Part shown: piece after piece, positions 46,278 to 57,207 of the stretch
Position numbering within the stretch: the first letter of the stretch is position 1
Layout: each line of letters starts with the position of its first letter
Source of the DNA: Hymenochaete sp. R1
Taxonomy: Eukaryota > Basidiomycota > Agaricomycetes > Hymenochaetales > Hymenochaetaceae
Assembly: GCA_019400425.1 (NCBI GenBank)
Contig: JAFREE010000130.1
Span: 1-64,000, forward strand
Length of the DNA stretch: 64,000 nt
Reading direction: 5' to 3'
Notes under the pieces: generated by a model
What the model was told of the DNA's origin: nothing
Seen by the model: the letters and a program-made list of their open reading frames with translations, nothing else
The model's database searches: none
Program-made: the position numbers and the translations under genes

Positions 46278-48170
46278 ATGGCCTCCTCTTTATTCACGTT
46301 TGTGGTCTTGTCTGTCGTCGCGGGTGCCTTCGGTGTCCTTTACATTCGCAAAAACGATGCTCTTCTCCAGCAAATACCTCCTGCTACCCATGCCGCTTCG
46401 CCAATGCGCTGGACAGATACCGAAGTGCTGTCCGCATTTTCTTCGTATCGCTCTAACCCAACATCCATCTCGTCAAAAAGTGTCCCTCCAAAGACAGGGC
46501 GACGGTACGTCGTCGTCGGGGGCGCAGGTTTCCTAGGCGGGTGGATTGTGCTGATGCTTTTGAAGCGGGGAGAGGACCCACGACGCATTAGGGTACTCGA
46601 TTTACGGAAGCCGACGCGTGCGGATCTAAAGACAGGCGGTGCTGAAGACGTGGACTGGAGGTTATGCGACGTTACGAACGAGAAGGCTGTTGAAGAAGCG
46701 TTCGACGCGCCGTGGCCGGGCGAAGGAGAACGAGGCGACGGCAGTATCAGTGGACTAGGATTGACGGTGTTCCATACTGCTGCGACTCTTCGTTTCTATG
46801 AACGACTTTGGGCACTCGTACCGCTCTCGGCGGCTGCTAACGTTCGTGGTGTGCAACATGTCCTATCTGCTGCACGTCGAGCGGGCGCAACAGTTCTCGT
46901 GCACACGTCTTCCGGTTCCGTAGCTGTGCGAGCGACGCGGTTCTTCCTTTGGCCGTTCTGGCCCCTCTGGGAAAAGCGGCCAAAATATTTTGACCAGAAA
47001 ATAACGGACGAGGGTGAAGATGACGCCAGCACAAGTAAGGATGCCCAAAAAGAGCTTGAAGATGAGGGGAAGGAAGTCCGACCGACACACCACGCTGAGT
47101 TTTTCTCTAACTATGCCTACACAAAATGGCTCGGTGAACACCTCATACGCTCTGCAGACAAGTCTCCTTGCGGACTTAATGGTGGAATGACTCTAAGGAC
47201 TGGCAGTATTCGTCCTGGTAATGGTGTATATGGACCCGGCGGAGATACTCTCATTGGCGCTTATTTGATCCGGGAGCTGAACCCAACGTTCATCGAACAC
47301 GTCGTGCAGAGCTTCAGCTACGTTGAGAACGTTGCACTCGCACATCTATGTTACGAAGCCCGACTCCTGCCCGCCTCTGAACAAATCACGTCCGAATCGG
47401 AGTCGGATTGGCGGAAAGAAAGATTACGCGACTCAAAACTTGCTGATGTCGGCGGCATGGCGTTCAACATATGCGATAAGGGAGCACCGCCGACCTACGG
47501 AGACGTATATCAGGCAGTCTCGCTGCTCACCAACAATCGCGTCACCTTCCCGCACCTCTCCCCAACCCTCCTCTTGCTCGTCGGCCACTTCATCGAATTT
47601 CTTTATGTCACTCGTACCCTCCTTGCTCTACCCGCCCTCCTCGAACTTCCATTCCCGCTTTCGTCCCTAAATCCCATCTTCACCTTCCTTTCAAAACTCA
47701 TCCCCAAGCCACCACGGGAGGCGCTGAACCTCCAACCGAGCCTGTTTGCCCTCGTGATGGTGCACTTACGATTTGGGGACGAACGAGCAAGGAGGGAACT
47801 CGGGTATGATCCTCCGTTCGATACGCTACAGGGCGTCTGTAAACTCGTAGACGACCATGAGCGGAGCGGACGTGCAGAAGAAGAGAGGCAGCGTGGGGGT
47901 GGAGGCATCTCTATCCCTCGTCCGATATTGAACCTGATTTCGAGGTCAGACTCGGGCGACGGCAAAGACATCTCACGAAAGACGGGACCTAGGACCGAAG
48001 AGGGCTTGGGCATAGTCGGAGATGAAGCAGCGATTGGCACAGCGGCTGGGATGGGCGTGCAACATCGAGTGGGTACAAGTGGGAATGTAACCCCAATGAA
48101 AGAAGGCGCAGGTACTGGATTCCAGCTGGACCTCCAAGCTGTGAGCGACGCAAGGCAGAAAGCTGAGTGA
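46278..48170 (+). CDS. 3-beta-hydroxysteroid dehydrogenase/isomerase family protein (ERG26-like)
   Basis: An NAD(P)-dependent short-chain dehydrogenase of the extended type. The family includes sterol-4-alpha-carboxylate 3-dehydrogenase (ERG26), which removes C4 carboxyl groups during ergosterol synthesis in the ER. Single exon, 630 aa from ATG 46278; an in-frame ATG at 46152 would add residues without family character. Residues 2-22 are an N-terminal membrane anchor (ASSLFTFVVLSVVAGAFGVL). The Rossmann motif YVVVGGAGFLGGW lies near 77-89. The active-site YxxxK is NYAYTKWLGE (Y279, K283), preceded by VLVHTSSGSV. GSIRPGNGVYGPGGDTLI and VQSFSYVENVALAHL are typical family blocks. A hydrophobic stretch near 440-480 may be a membrane loop. 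It is longer than true ERG26 (about 350 aa), with inserts and a disordered 110-residue tail, so the substrate may differ. Confidence 0.82.
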   Translation: MASSLFTFVVLSVVAGAFGVLYIRKNDALLQQIPPATHAASPMRWTDTEVLSAFSSYRSNPTSISSKSVPPKTGRRYVVVGGAGFLGGWIVLMLLKRGEDPRRIRVLDLRKPTRADLKTGGAEDVDWRLCDVTNEKAVEEAFDAPWPGEGERGDGSISGLGLTVFHTAATLRFYERLWALVPLSAAANVRGVQHVLSAARRAGATVLVHTSSGSVAVRATRFFLWPFWPLWEKRPKYFDQKITDEGEDDASTSKDAQKELEDEGKEVRPTHHAEFFSNYAYTKWLGEHLIRSADKSPCGLNGGMTLRTGSIRPGNGVYGPGGDTLIGAYLIRELNPTFIEHVVQSFSYVENVALAHLCYEARLLPASEQITSESESDWRKERLRDSKLADVGGMAFNICDKGAPPTYGDVYQAVSLLTNNRVTFPHLSPTLLLLVGHFIEFLYVTRTLLALPALLELPFPLSSLNPIFTFLSKLIPKPPREALNLQPSLFALVMVHLRFGDERARRELGYDPPFDTLQGVCKLVDDHERSGRAEEERQRGGGGISIPRPILNLISRSDSGDGKDISRKTGPRTEEGLGIVGDEAAIGTAAGMGVQHRVGTSGNVTPMKEGAGTGFQLDLQAVSDARQKAE

Positions 48171-49857
48171 GTTGGTAGCTGTATGTCTATCCGGTGTTAA
48201 TCTGGTATATGGGCGCCATCGTGCTGAATCCGAACATACACCGTGTTAATGATTGCTGTTAGCGTATGATTTCTTTCCTTCCGATTACGATTGAAGGGCT
48301 ATGGCGAATTGAGGGAAGTGTTATTCTAGTCGATATTTATGATTTCCACCGGTGATACCCATATATGTACCCTCTTTAGAAATATCTGGTTTTATAACAC
48401 GAAAAAAAGTGCTCAACGTGCCATTATGTAGGGGCATCTTCCGGAGAACATCAACAGCAGTGATCCTTTGATTTTGATGAACTTCAATATTAATGTCACT
48501 TAGCTTTGCGATGGGAGACCTGCCAGTGGTCTTGAGCCGCGAGCCAGGGGCGGTGCTGAGTCATCCGGGTCGCCCAAATTAGACATCGTATAGGCAGCCG
48601 AGCCACTCGCTTGCTCTTGCTCTTCTGTTGATTTTTCATAGACAGGGAGGTGGCCAGCAACGCCATCTCTGAAGCCATTGTCACTCTCGCAATGGAATCT
48701 AAAGCCGGTAATACATACATGGCATTGGACGCCAATATTAATCTGTCTTCTCGCACGCATGGCAAAGTGAATCCGGACAAATGTGATTCACCTACCTGCG
48801 GCAATCACTGGCAGTCCTTCCGAGGTCAACGAAGATGTTCGTAAGGATGCGAATACGACCAGAAGTCACGGCTGGCTGGCAAAGAGCTCAACATTGACTT
48901 AGTCTCTAGGCACGGCGTTGCGGAGCGGCGGTATGGACGACAATACAAGAGAGTTCTTGACTGCATCTGTGAGCAACGATAGCTCTTGAACGCAATGCCG
49001 CGCAAGCTAAACGTTTACAAACTCGTAAGGTTTCACGTATGAAGCAAGTTCTCGATAGCAAACTTCAGAAGTCCTAAGGAGCGACTTCGTGCCTTCTGTG
49101 AGTAGCCTAAACATTGCAAAGAAAAATGCTGATGGAGAGTATGTTGATTTCGTTCAACCCCTGCATACTGTCCCCGTGTCCACATTCGGCCCTCCGATCA
49201 GGTTCTTCAACCGTAAAACGTCTTTTCGAGCTCTCTGTAATACTCTTCCCGAGGGACGTTGTCCTCCCGACGGCGCAGTCACAGCACCGGGCGCCGTTGC
49301 TTTACTCCCGAGCTCATATGACATATAGACGCCATAATGCCCTTGCAAATACGAGGCTGGTCATTGGTTTATCGGCCTCCGGAGTGTGAGCATCTCATTT
49401 CGGAGCCGTTAGAACTTCCCCGTTAACATTAATGTTCCCGAGCTCCAGAATACCGATCGAACGATTTTCTCAGACATATCATGTCCGAGACTTACCGGCC
49501 TGCTATATTTCTGGTATGTACTTTTCCTTACGTTGTCCTTCAGTTCTCTAACGATTCCGGAAGATTGCTTCAGAAAAAGAATATTAAGCCCTTGCTTTGT
49601 AGTAGAGGCAAAAAAAATGTACACATTCAGGCACGGGTACGAATGATGTGTTTCCTGTATGCTGCGCAGCGTTGACTGCGCACCACGGAGCCGTGGTCGC
49701 GCACTGCACATATTTCATTCATTTTTCCCATTTTTGCTTGGCCAAACATCGGCTCCTGTTGTCCCGCCATCCCACCCAGCGTAATGGTTTATAAAGGACC
49801 GAGAAGCCTGAAGACTATCGAACCTCAGTCACCTCTTTATTCCTTCTCTACTATACC
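48171..49857. other. Intergenic, includes duplicated promoter sequence
   Basis: This 1.7 kb precedes dioxygenase copy 1. Blocks at about 49300-49430 and 49660-49720 recur upstream of copy 2, so the promoter was duplicated with the gene. No gene is supported in 48171-49240. Confidence 0.6.
49790..49796 (+). promoter_or_regulatory. TATA box (TATAAAG), dioxygenase 1
   Basis: TATAAAG lies 68 bp before the start codon, at the same place as in copy 2. Confidence 0.65.
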
Positions 49858-51167
49858 ATGGTCAAATTCTCAACCTGCTTCACTTCCCTCGTATGCGTTG
49901 CCGCTGCTGGCCTTTCAGTCGCGCACCCCCACCATGTCTCGGATGCCCAGCTTGCCAAACGTAGTGCGTATCACCAACACTCTGCGCGCTCCTTCGAAGG
50001 CTGTCAAACTTCTATGCGTAAGCGCGAGCTTCACTCTCGCAGCGCATTGAGGCGAGAGGCATTCGTAAGACGCGCCCGAGAGGAACGCGGGCTTGTCTCG
50101 AATAGGCCATATCTTGGAAAGCGTCAAGTGGCTTCCATCAACGAAACACACCATTCCAACAAAACCGGTCTTACTGCGGACTCGGACCCCTTCGATAGTG
50201 ATATCAGTGGGTGCGTACTTGACCCCGAGGTGACTGAAGGTCCATACTGTACGTGGTCTGTCTACCATCCAATCCCATCCCAAGCTAATAACCAGGTAAC
50301 TAATTGTTGATCAGTGATCAAAGGAGAGTACATTCGCCAGAATGTAACAGAGACACAGGCAGGTATCCCGCTTTACGTTGATTTCGAGATTGTCGACGTC
50401 GCGACTTGCGATGTGGTTCCTGGAGTTTATCTGGATTTTTGGCATGGTACGATGGTTCTACATTTTCCTTGTAGTGGTTTCTGATTGAAAATTTTGTAGC
50501 AAACTCAACCGGTGTCTACTCCGGAGTCGCAGTGGACGGAAATGGAGAAGGCACGGCAGACGAGAGCAATCTGGTGCGTTATACTTGATTCACGCTTTTT
50601 TTTTTGGCTCACCAAAGTCTCCTCAAGAATAATACATTCCTTCGTGGTATACAACAAACCAACGACGAAGGCTACGCTCAGTTCATCAGCATTATGCCCG
50701 GTCATTACACCGGCCGTGCTGTTCACTTACACGTCCTCGTACACCAAACCGACGGAACGCTGGAATCCAATGGAACATACCAAGGCAGCACTTACACACA
50801 TGTAGGACAAACTTACTTCGATACCGACCTCAAAGCGACGTACGAGGCTCTCGATCCTTACAGCGCGAACACGCAAGATGAAGTATCAAACGAAGATGAC
50901 ATGTGGTTTTCATCCGTCGAGGACAGCCTTGATCCGATTATGGAATACGTTTACCTGGGCGATGATATCACGGACGGAATTCTCGCGTGGTCGACCTTAG
51001 TGATCAACTCGACAGCGATGTATGACGTTCCTGCAGCGGGTTGGCTCACTGAGGACGGAGGTGTTGTGAACACGACCTTCAGCATCGGCGGTGGATCTGG
51101 AGACGGAGAGGCACCTCCGGATGCCTCTGGCTCTGAATCACTTCTTCCCAGTAGCTCAGCGGTTTAA
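49858..51167 (+). CDS. Secreted intradiol ring-cleavage dioxygenase, copy 1
   Basis: Intradiol dioxygenases use Fe(III) to open catechol rings between the hydroxyls; secreted fungal forms are thought to act on lignin-derived or other extracellular catechols. Exons 49858-50248, 50315-50446, 50500-50573 and 50628-51167 give 378 aa in frame. The N-terminus is a signal peptide (VKFSTCFTSLVCVAAAGLSV) followed by a propeptide with likely Kex2 sites after LAKR (about residue 35) and YLGKR. The core has GCVLDPEVTEGPYL, IPLYVDFEIVDVATCDVVPG then VYLDFWHANSTGVYSG, RGIQQTNDEGYAQFISIMPG, and GHYTGRAVHLHVLVHQ. The Tyr of GHY and the two His of HLH are the expected iron ligands with the earlier Tyr of the GPY segment. 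Several N-x-S/T sites fit secretion. The tail is Gly/Ser-rich. A near-identical paralogue follows. Confidence 0.9.
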
Positions 51168-52991
51168 AAACTTGCTTCGTGTCATCGGCGTTTTGGAAGC
51201 GGCCTATGTAGGCCATGGATTTTTTTTTTGATTCTTTGGAATCTTAATTGGGTTTATCTTTTGATACATTTCTCCGCGTTACCACGCTGCGAAGTATCTC
51301 TTGCCATACTACCATTGAGTTTACATCATACTTTAAATTTCCTCGGTTATTTACAATCATGAAGTTTGTTACTCGTATACCTTGCTTTTATGTATATCAT
51401 GCCCGCTTATCCGCATGGAAAGTAATTACACAAAAAAGAGCATTAATATGATCAAGATGGACTGCAGTGTCAGTGATCTCTTCGAGATCGACTCCGTGCA
51501 TTAGCTTACTCTCAAGTGGTGGCGCCAAGCACTATCAACCAGATACACTGATACACTCAACGATTATTGAATCCCCATGACAGAAACTTGAGAAGTTTGT
51601 TCTTCGGGAAGGGAAGGCAGACTCGGCGCAAAGTGAGCCTAGATCCTGTATTTGGGAACTGTCGATCCGGCATTTTCCGAGCCCATGCTCAATGTCTCAG
51701 ACAGACAACAGGTTGCATCCAGCTTCGGTGCCCACCTACATACGCCATTTACTACCTTCGAAAGGTCACCGCTTTCGTATGTGTACGCCTTTTACTCATT
51801 CACCACGCTGCTGCTATCAGGTCGTTTACCAGGAACTCACAGTCGTAACAGCTTCTGCGAGTGTACGTCGCCCTTCGACAGAGTATCTCGGTCGTAGGAC
51901 ATCTTCCTGGCTGCACAACCTTGCGCCATCGCAGGAACACCTGTGCCACCTCCTGAGGCGCTCCTTTCACATGTTCTAAGACCGGGATCGATTCACAATT
52001 TACCGGATTGTTACCAATAAAGAATACTGCGGATTTGAGTCTGCCGGCAACCAGATCCGCTGGCTCTCAGTCCCCGGGGTGAAGTCTCGGAACCTCGTAC
52101 TGTGTCCAGAGGTTGTTCTTTCTTGAAAATAGCCCCTCACGACCATGAAATGTCTGAGTCAGGAACTACATATTTCCTGTTGGATTCCATCTTATGCGAA
52201 CTCGTTCACCCCACGAAACTGAGTTTATTCGACAGTAACCACTGACAACATAAGGAGCATCTAGGCTCTAGGCACATCGATCTGGTGCGGTGGTAGTAGA
52301 GAAAATGATCTTACGTCCAGGATCGTACAGATGTCGGGGAATTGGGTGTTCGGAAATGTTGACCACATCACAGGAAGATAGGATGCCAAGAGAAAGAGTC
52401 GGTAGTGCTCCAAGGAGAAGATCTTCGACCCATTACCATCGCAGCGGCGGGCGCCGATGCTTTACTTCCGGGTTCATATGACATATGTCCGCCATAACAT
52501 GCTTGCAAATCTGGGCCATCTGATTGGTTGTTCGGCCCCCGGGGTAAGCATCTCGGAGCCGTTAGTGCCACCATGGTCTGGAAGTTATAGGTCTCAAATG
52601 CATGGCCGAACGATTTTCTCCGTCGGTCTTGTCAAAATAGAAGTCGCCTTCACAGATGGTACGTGTCTTTTGACTTCACTTTCCTGTGAGAGTGTCTTAT
52701 CTTTGTTGGCTTTTTGTGGAAACAATTCTTAATCATTGGTCTTGGATACTGGGGTAAAACAGCAACGAAAAGGTACAGGACCGGACAAAGGAAATGTTTC
52801 TTCTGGTGCAGTGTTGACTGCGCACTGCGGGGCCGCGACCGCGCACTGCACACGCATTTTCTTCATCTCTTTCATTTCTGTATCATCAACCTTCGGGCCC
52901 CGCCAGCAAACCTATCGAAAAGAGTATAAAGAGGCGGGAAGAATGCGAAACAACAACTTCAAACACTGCTCTTCATCTACTTCCTTATACC
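51168..52991. other. Spacer between dioxygenase copies
   Basis: This 1.8 kb holds the 3' flank of copy 1 and the duplicated promoter of copy 2. Open frames at 51567-51979 overlap each other and have no family resemblance. No gene is supported. Confidence 0.5.
52925..52931 (+). promoter_or_regulatory. TATA box (TATAAAG), dioxygenase 2
   Basis: TATAAAG lies 67 bp before the start codon, matching copy 1. Confidence 0.65.
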
Positions 52992-54318
52992 ATGGTCAAG
53001 ATCTCGGCTTTCTTCACTTCCTTCGTCTGTATCGCCGCTGCTGGCCTTTCAGTCGCGCACCCTCATCATGTCACGGATGCTCAGCTTGCCAAACGGAATG
53101 CGTACCAGCAGCACTCTTCACGCTCTTTCGAAAGTTGTCAGACCTCTATGCGTAAACGCGATCTGCATTCACGCAGCGCGTTGAGACGAGAGGCATTCGC
53201 AAATCGCATCCGTGCGGAACGAGGGCTTCTCTCGGACAGACCGTACCTTGGCAAACGACAAGTCTCCACTGTCAATGAGACTCATCTCTCCAATAAGACG
53301 GGCCTCACCACGGACTCGAACCCTTTCGATACCGACATAAGTGGATGCATACTCGACCCAGAGGTGACTCAAGGACCATACTGTTCGTAGAGAATCGTCT
53401 GCCGCGGCGGTCCATCTCCCAATCATTCGATGAGCTCACGCGCTTATTTCACCAGATATCAAAGGCGAATATGTTCGTCAAAACGTAACGGAATCACAGG
53501 GAGGCGTCCCTCTGTATGTCGACTTTGAGGTCGTTGATATTGCGACGTGCGATGTGGTTCCGAATGTTTATTTGGATCTCTGGCATGGTGGGTTGGAGTT
53601 TCGTAGTGCCTTTGTCATCTATACTGACTGAAATTTGTATAGCGAACTCAACCGGCGTTTACTCTGGTGTCGTAGCCGAGGGCAATGGAGACGGTTCGGA
53701 GGATGAGACTAATCTCGTATGTTTGACTCTGAATGAAGGCTCCGAAATCATACTTAGCGTTCTCTCTCATAGAATAATACGGCTCTCCGAGGCGTACAAC
53801 TGACAAATGATGAAGGCTACGCGCAGTTTATCAGCGTCTTACCTGGCCATTACACTGGCCGCGCTGTACACATTCACGTCCTTGTACACCAGACCGACGG
53901 AACGCTCGAAGCCAATAGCACCTATCAAGGCGGCACTGTCACCCACGTCGGTCAGACATACTTCGACGAGGACCTCAAGTCTATATATGAGGCTCTCGAT
54001 CCTTACAGCACCAACACACAAGAGGAAACTTCAAACGACGACGACATGTTGTTCACGTCGGTTACGGATACCATCGACCCGACCATGGAGTACGTTTATC
54101 TTGGCGACGACATTTCCGACGGCATCCTCGCGTGGACAACTTTGGTAATCAATTCCACGGCAATGTATGATATTTCTGCTGTGGGCTGGCTCACTGAAGA
54201 TGGTGGTGTTGCAAATTCGACGTCTGGTGACGGTAGTGCGCCTGGAGGAGGAGGCTCGCCTCCGGATGCCTCTGGCTCTGGGTCGGGGTCGGCTCTTCCC
54301 AGTAGTTCGGCTGTTTGA
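52992..54318 (+). CDS. Secreted intradiol ring-cleavage dioxygenase, copy 2
   Basis: Paralogue of the gene 1.8 kb upstream with the same exon layout: 52992-53382, 53456-53587, 53643-53716 and 53773-54318, giving 380 aa in frame. Intron positions and phases are identical to copy 1. Signal peptide (VKISAFFTSFVCIAAAGLSV), Kex2-type LAKR and YLGKR sites and the metal-binding GHYTGRAVHIHVLVHQ are kept. The exon-4 opening differs (NNTALRGVQLTNDEGY for NNTFLRGIQQTNDEGY) and the tail is longer by a Gly/Ser run. Both copies look functional. Intron sequences have diverged far more than exons, which fits an older duplication under purifying selection. Confidence 0.9.
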
Positions 54319-54504
54319 AGCTTTGATCGTTGTGCGATATGTGTTGTGTCTTGTCTTTTCAGTTATTTCTTATGGCCTTAATCGAACAAGTGAACGTTCG
54401 TCTGCAGTTCGATGTGAACTTGAGGATGATGACTCCCATGCGATTGCTGAAGCTCGAGCTAATGGATACCACAGGATGAGAGTATACTTAATATATCTAA
54501 CATA

Positions 54505-55302
54505 CTAGCTACTAGCCTGGATAACATCCCGGCTCGCTGTGGTCCTGCGGTCCTGTAAAAGCCGCTGGAACACTGTACGATTCTCGATAGCCTTCACCTC
54601 TTCGAATCGATCCTTTGCTTCCATGGCTGCCTTAATCAGCGCTTTGTCCATTTCCACTAAGTCTTTCGTGCAGAACCCATGAACAGAAGAAGGATCAACC
54701 CGACCCGTGATACCTGTGATGAATTCTTTCACAGCTAACTCGATAGAGTCTGTCTTCATCCAATTATCCACGAGTTTAGCATCCACGTCCGAGACAGAAT
54801 TCTGCACGAGCCATTGATCCAATTTTACCCCCAAAATAGCTTTGGCTGCCACGCGCGCATCGTCAAGGTATTTCTGCACCCCACGCCGTGATTTATGATT
54901 AAAAAATGAATTCGGGTCCGTCGAAGCAGCCTGAGATCTCTCTTCAAAAAGTCGCCAATGAAACTCTAGTAGACAGATGGCAGCGTCGAACTCTGTCACA
55001 AGACAGAGTTCAAACCAGTGTGGGACGTCGTGAGCTCCGTTTGGTGTTTGTTCAGCCAGTTCCCCGGCATGAATGGATATGCGCCGCACGTTTTGGACTA
55101 TCTTTGTTGCTACTTTTCTAGTCGCCGTCTCGAAATTAGGCCCGAAGGTCTTGATGCCGTTAATCCAGTCGATTGCATTCCTCGAGTCATTTTCTTTCTT
55201 CCTAATGCTGTCCTCGAGTTCTTCCTTGGATTTGAGCGCCCGGCTACCTGATCCGGAGCCTCTCGAAGAAACATACTCGTTGGTATTATTGCTGCTAGGC
55301 AT
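54505..55302 (-). CDS. Unrecognised helical family, member A (single unit, 265 aa)
   Basis: First of three same-strand neighbours sharing a repeating ~260-aa unit. Single exon from ATG 55302. A Ser/Gly-rich N-terminus leads into LKSKEELEDSIRKKENDSRN, then EFDAAICLLEFHWRLFEERS, the core motif FFNHKSRRGVQKYLDDARVA followed by AKAILGVKLDQWLVQN, then VDNWMKTDSIELAVKEFITG, and the C-terminal EAKDRFEEVKAIENRTVFQR ending LLQDRR. Prediction by eye is nearly all alpha helix. No signal peptide, membrane segment or catalytic motif is visible. The function and family name are unknown to me. Confidence 0.75.
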   Translation of the reverse strand: MPSSNNTNEYVSSRGSGSGSRALKSKEELEDSIRKKENDSRNAIDWINGIKTFGPNFETATRKVATKIVQNVRRISIHAGELAEQTPNGAHDVPHWFELCLVTEFDAAICLLEFHWRLFEERSQAASTDPNSFFNHKSRRGVQKYLDDARVAAKAILGVKLDQWLVQNSVSDVDAKLVDNWMKTDSIELAVKEFITGITGRVDPSSVHGFCTKDLVEMDKALIKAAMEAKDRFEEVKAIENRTVFQRLLQDRRTTASRDVIQASS

Positions 55303-55867
55303 GGGCGAGGAGAGAAAGGGGGGGGGGGGGGGGACTTGAAGGTGCTACCGGGCAAGCGTGGAACTGGTGAGTGCACAGATAGGCAGTTTATGTGCGTGCT
55401 TTTAAGGCTTCTTTGCTACCATGAAGGTGGAAGAACTTGTTGACTAGATACAGGGTACATGCAAAGTTCAAGGAAATTGATATGGATTTGAGGCTTAGTA
55501 TTAACTGACTTGAATGGATGGTCAAAGAGGAGAGATGATGGTGACGGCAGCCTTTAAAATTAGAAAAAAATAAGACGCCAGTTCATGCACGCTTGTACAA
55601 ACAGATGCATTCCCACGCTCTACAGCCAAAGGAAATTATGAAAAGGCAGATTCACACTACATCGTGGGAAAGTACAAACACGAACTTGAGAACTCGCGTT
55701 GAACAGGGCCTTCAAGTTCGTCGCCTCCGTTCATTCACGTCGCTGGTCGCTGCACCGAGTCGTATCGAACTATCTTCGGGGTCAAATGTCGACATCAAAA
55801 AGTGCAATATTGAGCCTCTACGTCTATTGTATGCGTGGCAACTAATGTTCAGTCTCTCATCCCGAAC
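55303..55867. other. Spacer between members A and B
   Basis: These 565 bp contain a 16-G homopolymer just before the start codon of member A and no supported gene. Confidence 0.5.
55318..55333. repeat. Poly-G tract, 16 nt (C-run on the coding strand)
   Basis: The run lies 16 bp before the start codon of member A, so on its mRNA it would be a C-rich leader. Confidence 0.85.
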
Positions 55868-56647
55868 CTAAGTATATCTACGATCCTGAAACAGGTCGTC
55901 AAACTCCACACAATCCTCCATCTCCTTCAACTTTTCTAGATTCCGTTTCACGTTGAAAGTTGTCCGTACTAGAAGTGAGTCTACTTCCAGATAATTTTGC
56001 TCGTCTCGACCCGTGCGCTTTGTAACGATTTTACTGATCTCTTTCGCGGCTAATTCGGGAGACTCGGCCTGCACCCAAGCGTCTGCTATTTGTGCCCTAT
56101 CGTCTGCAGCTGTGGGTTCGCTACCAAACTGCGCAAGCCATTGATCCAAACGTGTATCCATCATAGCCCAAACAGCGCCACGGGCACCCTCAAGGTGACT
56201 CCGTACGTTCTTCCTCGACTGATTACGGTCTTTCCAGCCCTCCGGTGTAGCATGCGCTGCAAGTGAGCGCCGACTGACCTGTATCAAGCAAACATACTGC
56301 TTCAGCTCACTCGAATGCAAAAGGGAGCGCCAATATGAGATGTCAATCAATGCTCCGGTACGGTGTCTAGTCAACTCCTCAACGTAGTTGCGAAGGAAGC
56401 GCCCTTTGCCTAACAGTACTCTTGTTGCTTTCATAATGTTAAAGTCGGCTACGTGCGGCGACATCTGGTCCCACCCGTGAATCTCGTCATCTATAGCTTG
56501 CACCTTCTCGGGGATTTCTTTTTGGAGGTCTTCTATTGATTTCTGTGAAAGCGCACGCGCATGTGAAGAGTCCAGATTTCGTCGGCTCTCGGATGCTTCA
56601 TGGTTGTGGGCAAGAGACTTGTCATCGCTTCCGATTTTGCTAAACAT
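55868..56647 (-). CDS. Unrecognised helical family, member B (single unit, 259 aa)
   Basis: Single exon. The start is ATG 56647 (MFSKIGSDDKS): the frame is open further upstream but with no ATG, and a TATA box at 56697-56691 leaves little room. The unit follows member A in order: ALSQKSIEDLQKEIPEKVQA, a conserved-position segment ELKQYVCLIQVSRRSLAAHA, the core NQSRKNVRSHLEGARGAVWA with MMDTRLDQWLAQFG, then IADAWVQAESPELAAKEISK, and the C-terminal VKRNLEKLKEMEDCVEFDDL ending FQDRR. It is the most diverged member (SRKN for SRRG). Function unknown. Confidence 0.75.
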   Translation of the reverse strand: MFSKIGSDDKSLAHNHEASESRRNLDSSHARALSQKSIEDLQKEIPEKVQAIDDEIHGWDQMSPHVADFNIMKATRVLLGKGRFLRNYVEELTRHRTGALIDISYWRSLLHSSELKQYVCLIQVSRRSLAAHATPEGWKDRNQSRKNVRSHLEGARGAVWAMMDTRLDQWLAQFGSEPTAADDRAQIADAWVQAESPELAAKEISKIVTKRTGRDEQNYLEVDSLLVRTTFNVKRNLEKLKEMEDCVEFDDLFQDRRYT

Positions 56648-57207
56648 GATCAAAAGGAAAACTATCGAGGACACCGAGTGATGAGCGGGTATTTATACAG
56701 TTAAACTAGATTTCTTAGCACAAAGTGGGTCGCAAGCAAAAATGACTAATCATTACATAAGTCCTAAAGCAAAGTGCGGGACGTTCTGACAAGTAGACTT
56801 GAAACTCAGAGTCGATGTACACTCATCGCGCAGAAGCCATAGAGAATCGATCATGTCCCATAAGCAAATAGGAGGCATATTTGCAAAGTGGGAGAAGCTT
56901 GGAAGAAGGAGCGAAAGCTCACCAGGGAGGATGAAGAGGGAGGAAACTGCACGCGATGGGCATTCAATTTACTAGCGATGTCTCGGACGCACCTCGTATT
57001 TGGCCTTCTTTTAGGTTCTGCTTTGGTACTCGTCCAGATTGGCATTGCCGTCAGTGTATTGTTAATCCAATACTAAGCAAGGTTCTGTATTTATGATTTC
57101 TTATTTCTAAAAAAGTTGAGTTCTAATATCTTGATTTTTTTTAAATCTAATCTTTCTAAACAGTCGGGTGCGCAACCCGTCAAACGTCTATCGCTTTAAT
57201 TCGGACG
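56648..57207. other. Spacer between members B and C
   Basis: These 560 bp contain the TATA box of member B. Short open frames here have no support. Confidence 0.5.
56691..56697 (-). promoter_or_regulatory. TATA box (TATAAAT), member B
   Basis: TATAAAT on the minus strand, about 45 bp before ATG 56647. Its position argues against translation starting further upstream. Confidence 0.6.

Larger units (their letters stand above)
49240..51180 (+). repeat. Tandem segmental duplication, unit 1
   Basis: This unit corresponds to about 52425-54330. Similar blocks include CTCATATGACATATAGACGC versus TTCATATGACATATGTCCGC in the promoter, GTTGACTGCGCACC versus GTTGACTGCGCACTG, and all four exons. Corresponding start codons lie 3134 bp apart. 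Confidence 0.8.
52425..54330 (+). repeat. Tandem segmental duplication, unit 2
   Basis: This is the second unit of the duplication described at 49240-51180. The shared upstream blocks lie at about 52462-52575 and 52807-52860. Confidence 0.75.

Noticed and set aside
51567..51979. Three overlapping plus-strand frames between the dioxygenase copies
   Set aside because: They overlap in different frames, have no motifs, and lie in the spacer of a duplicated region.
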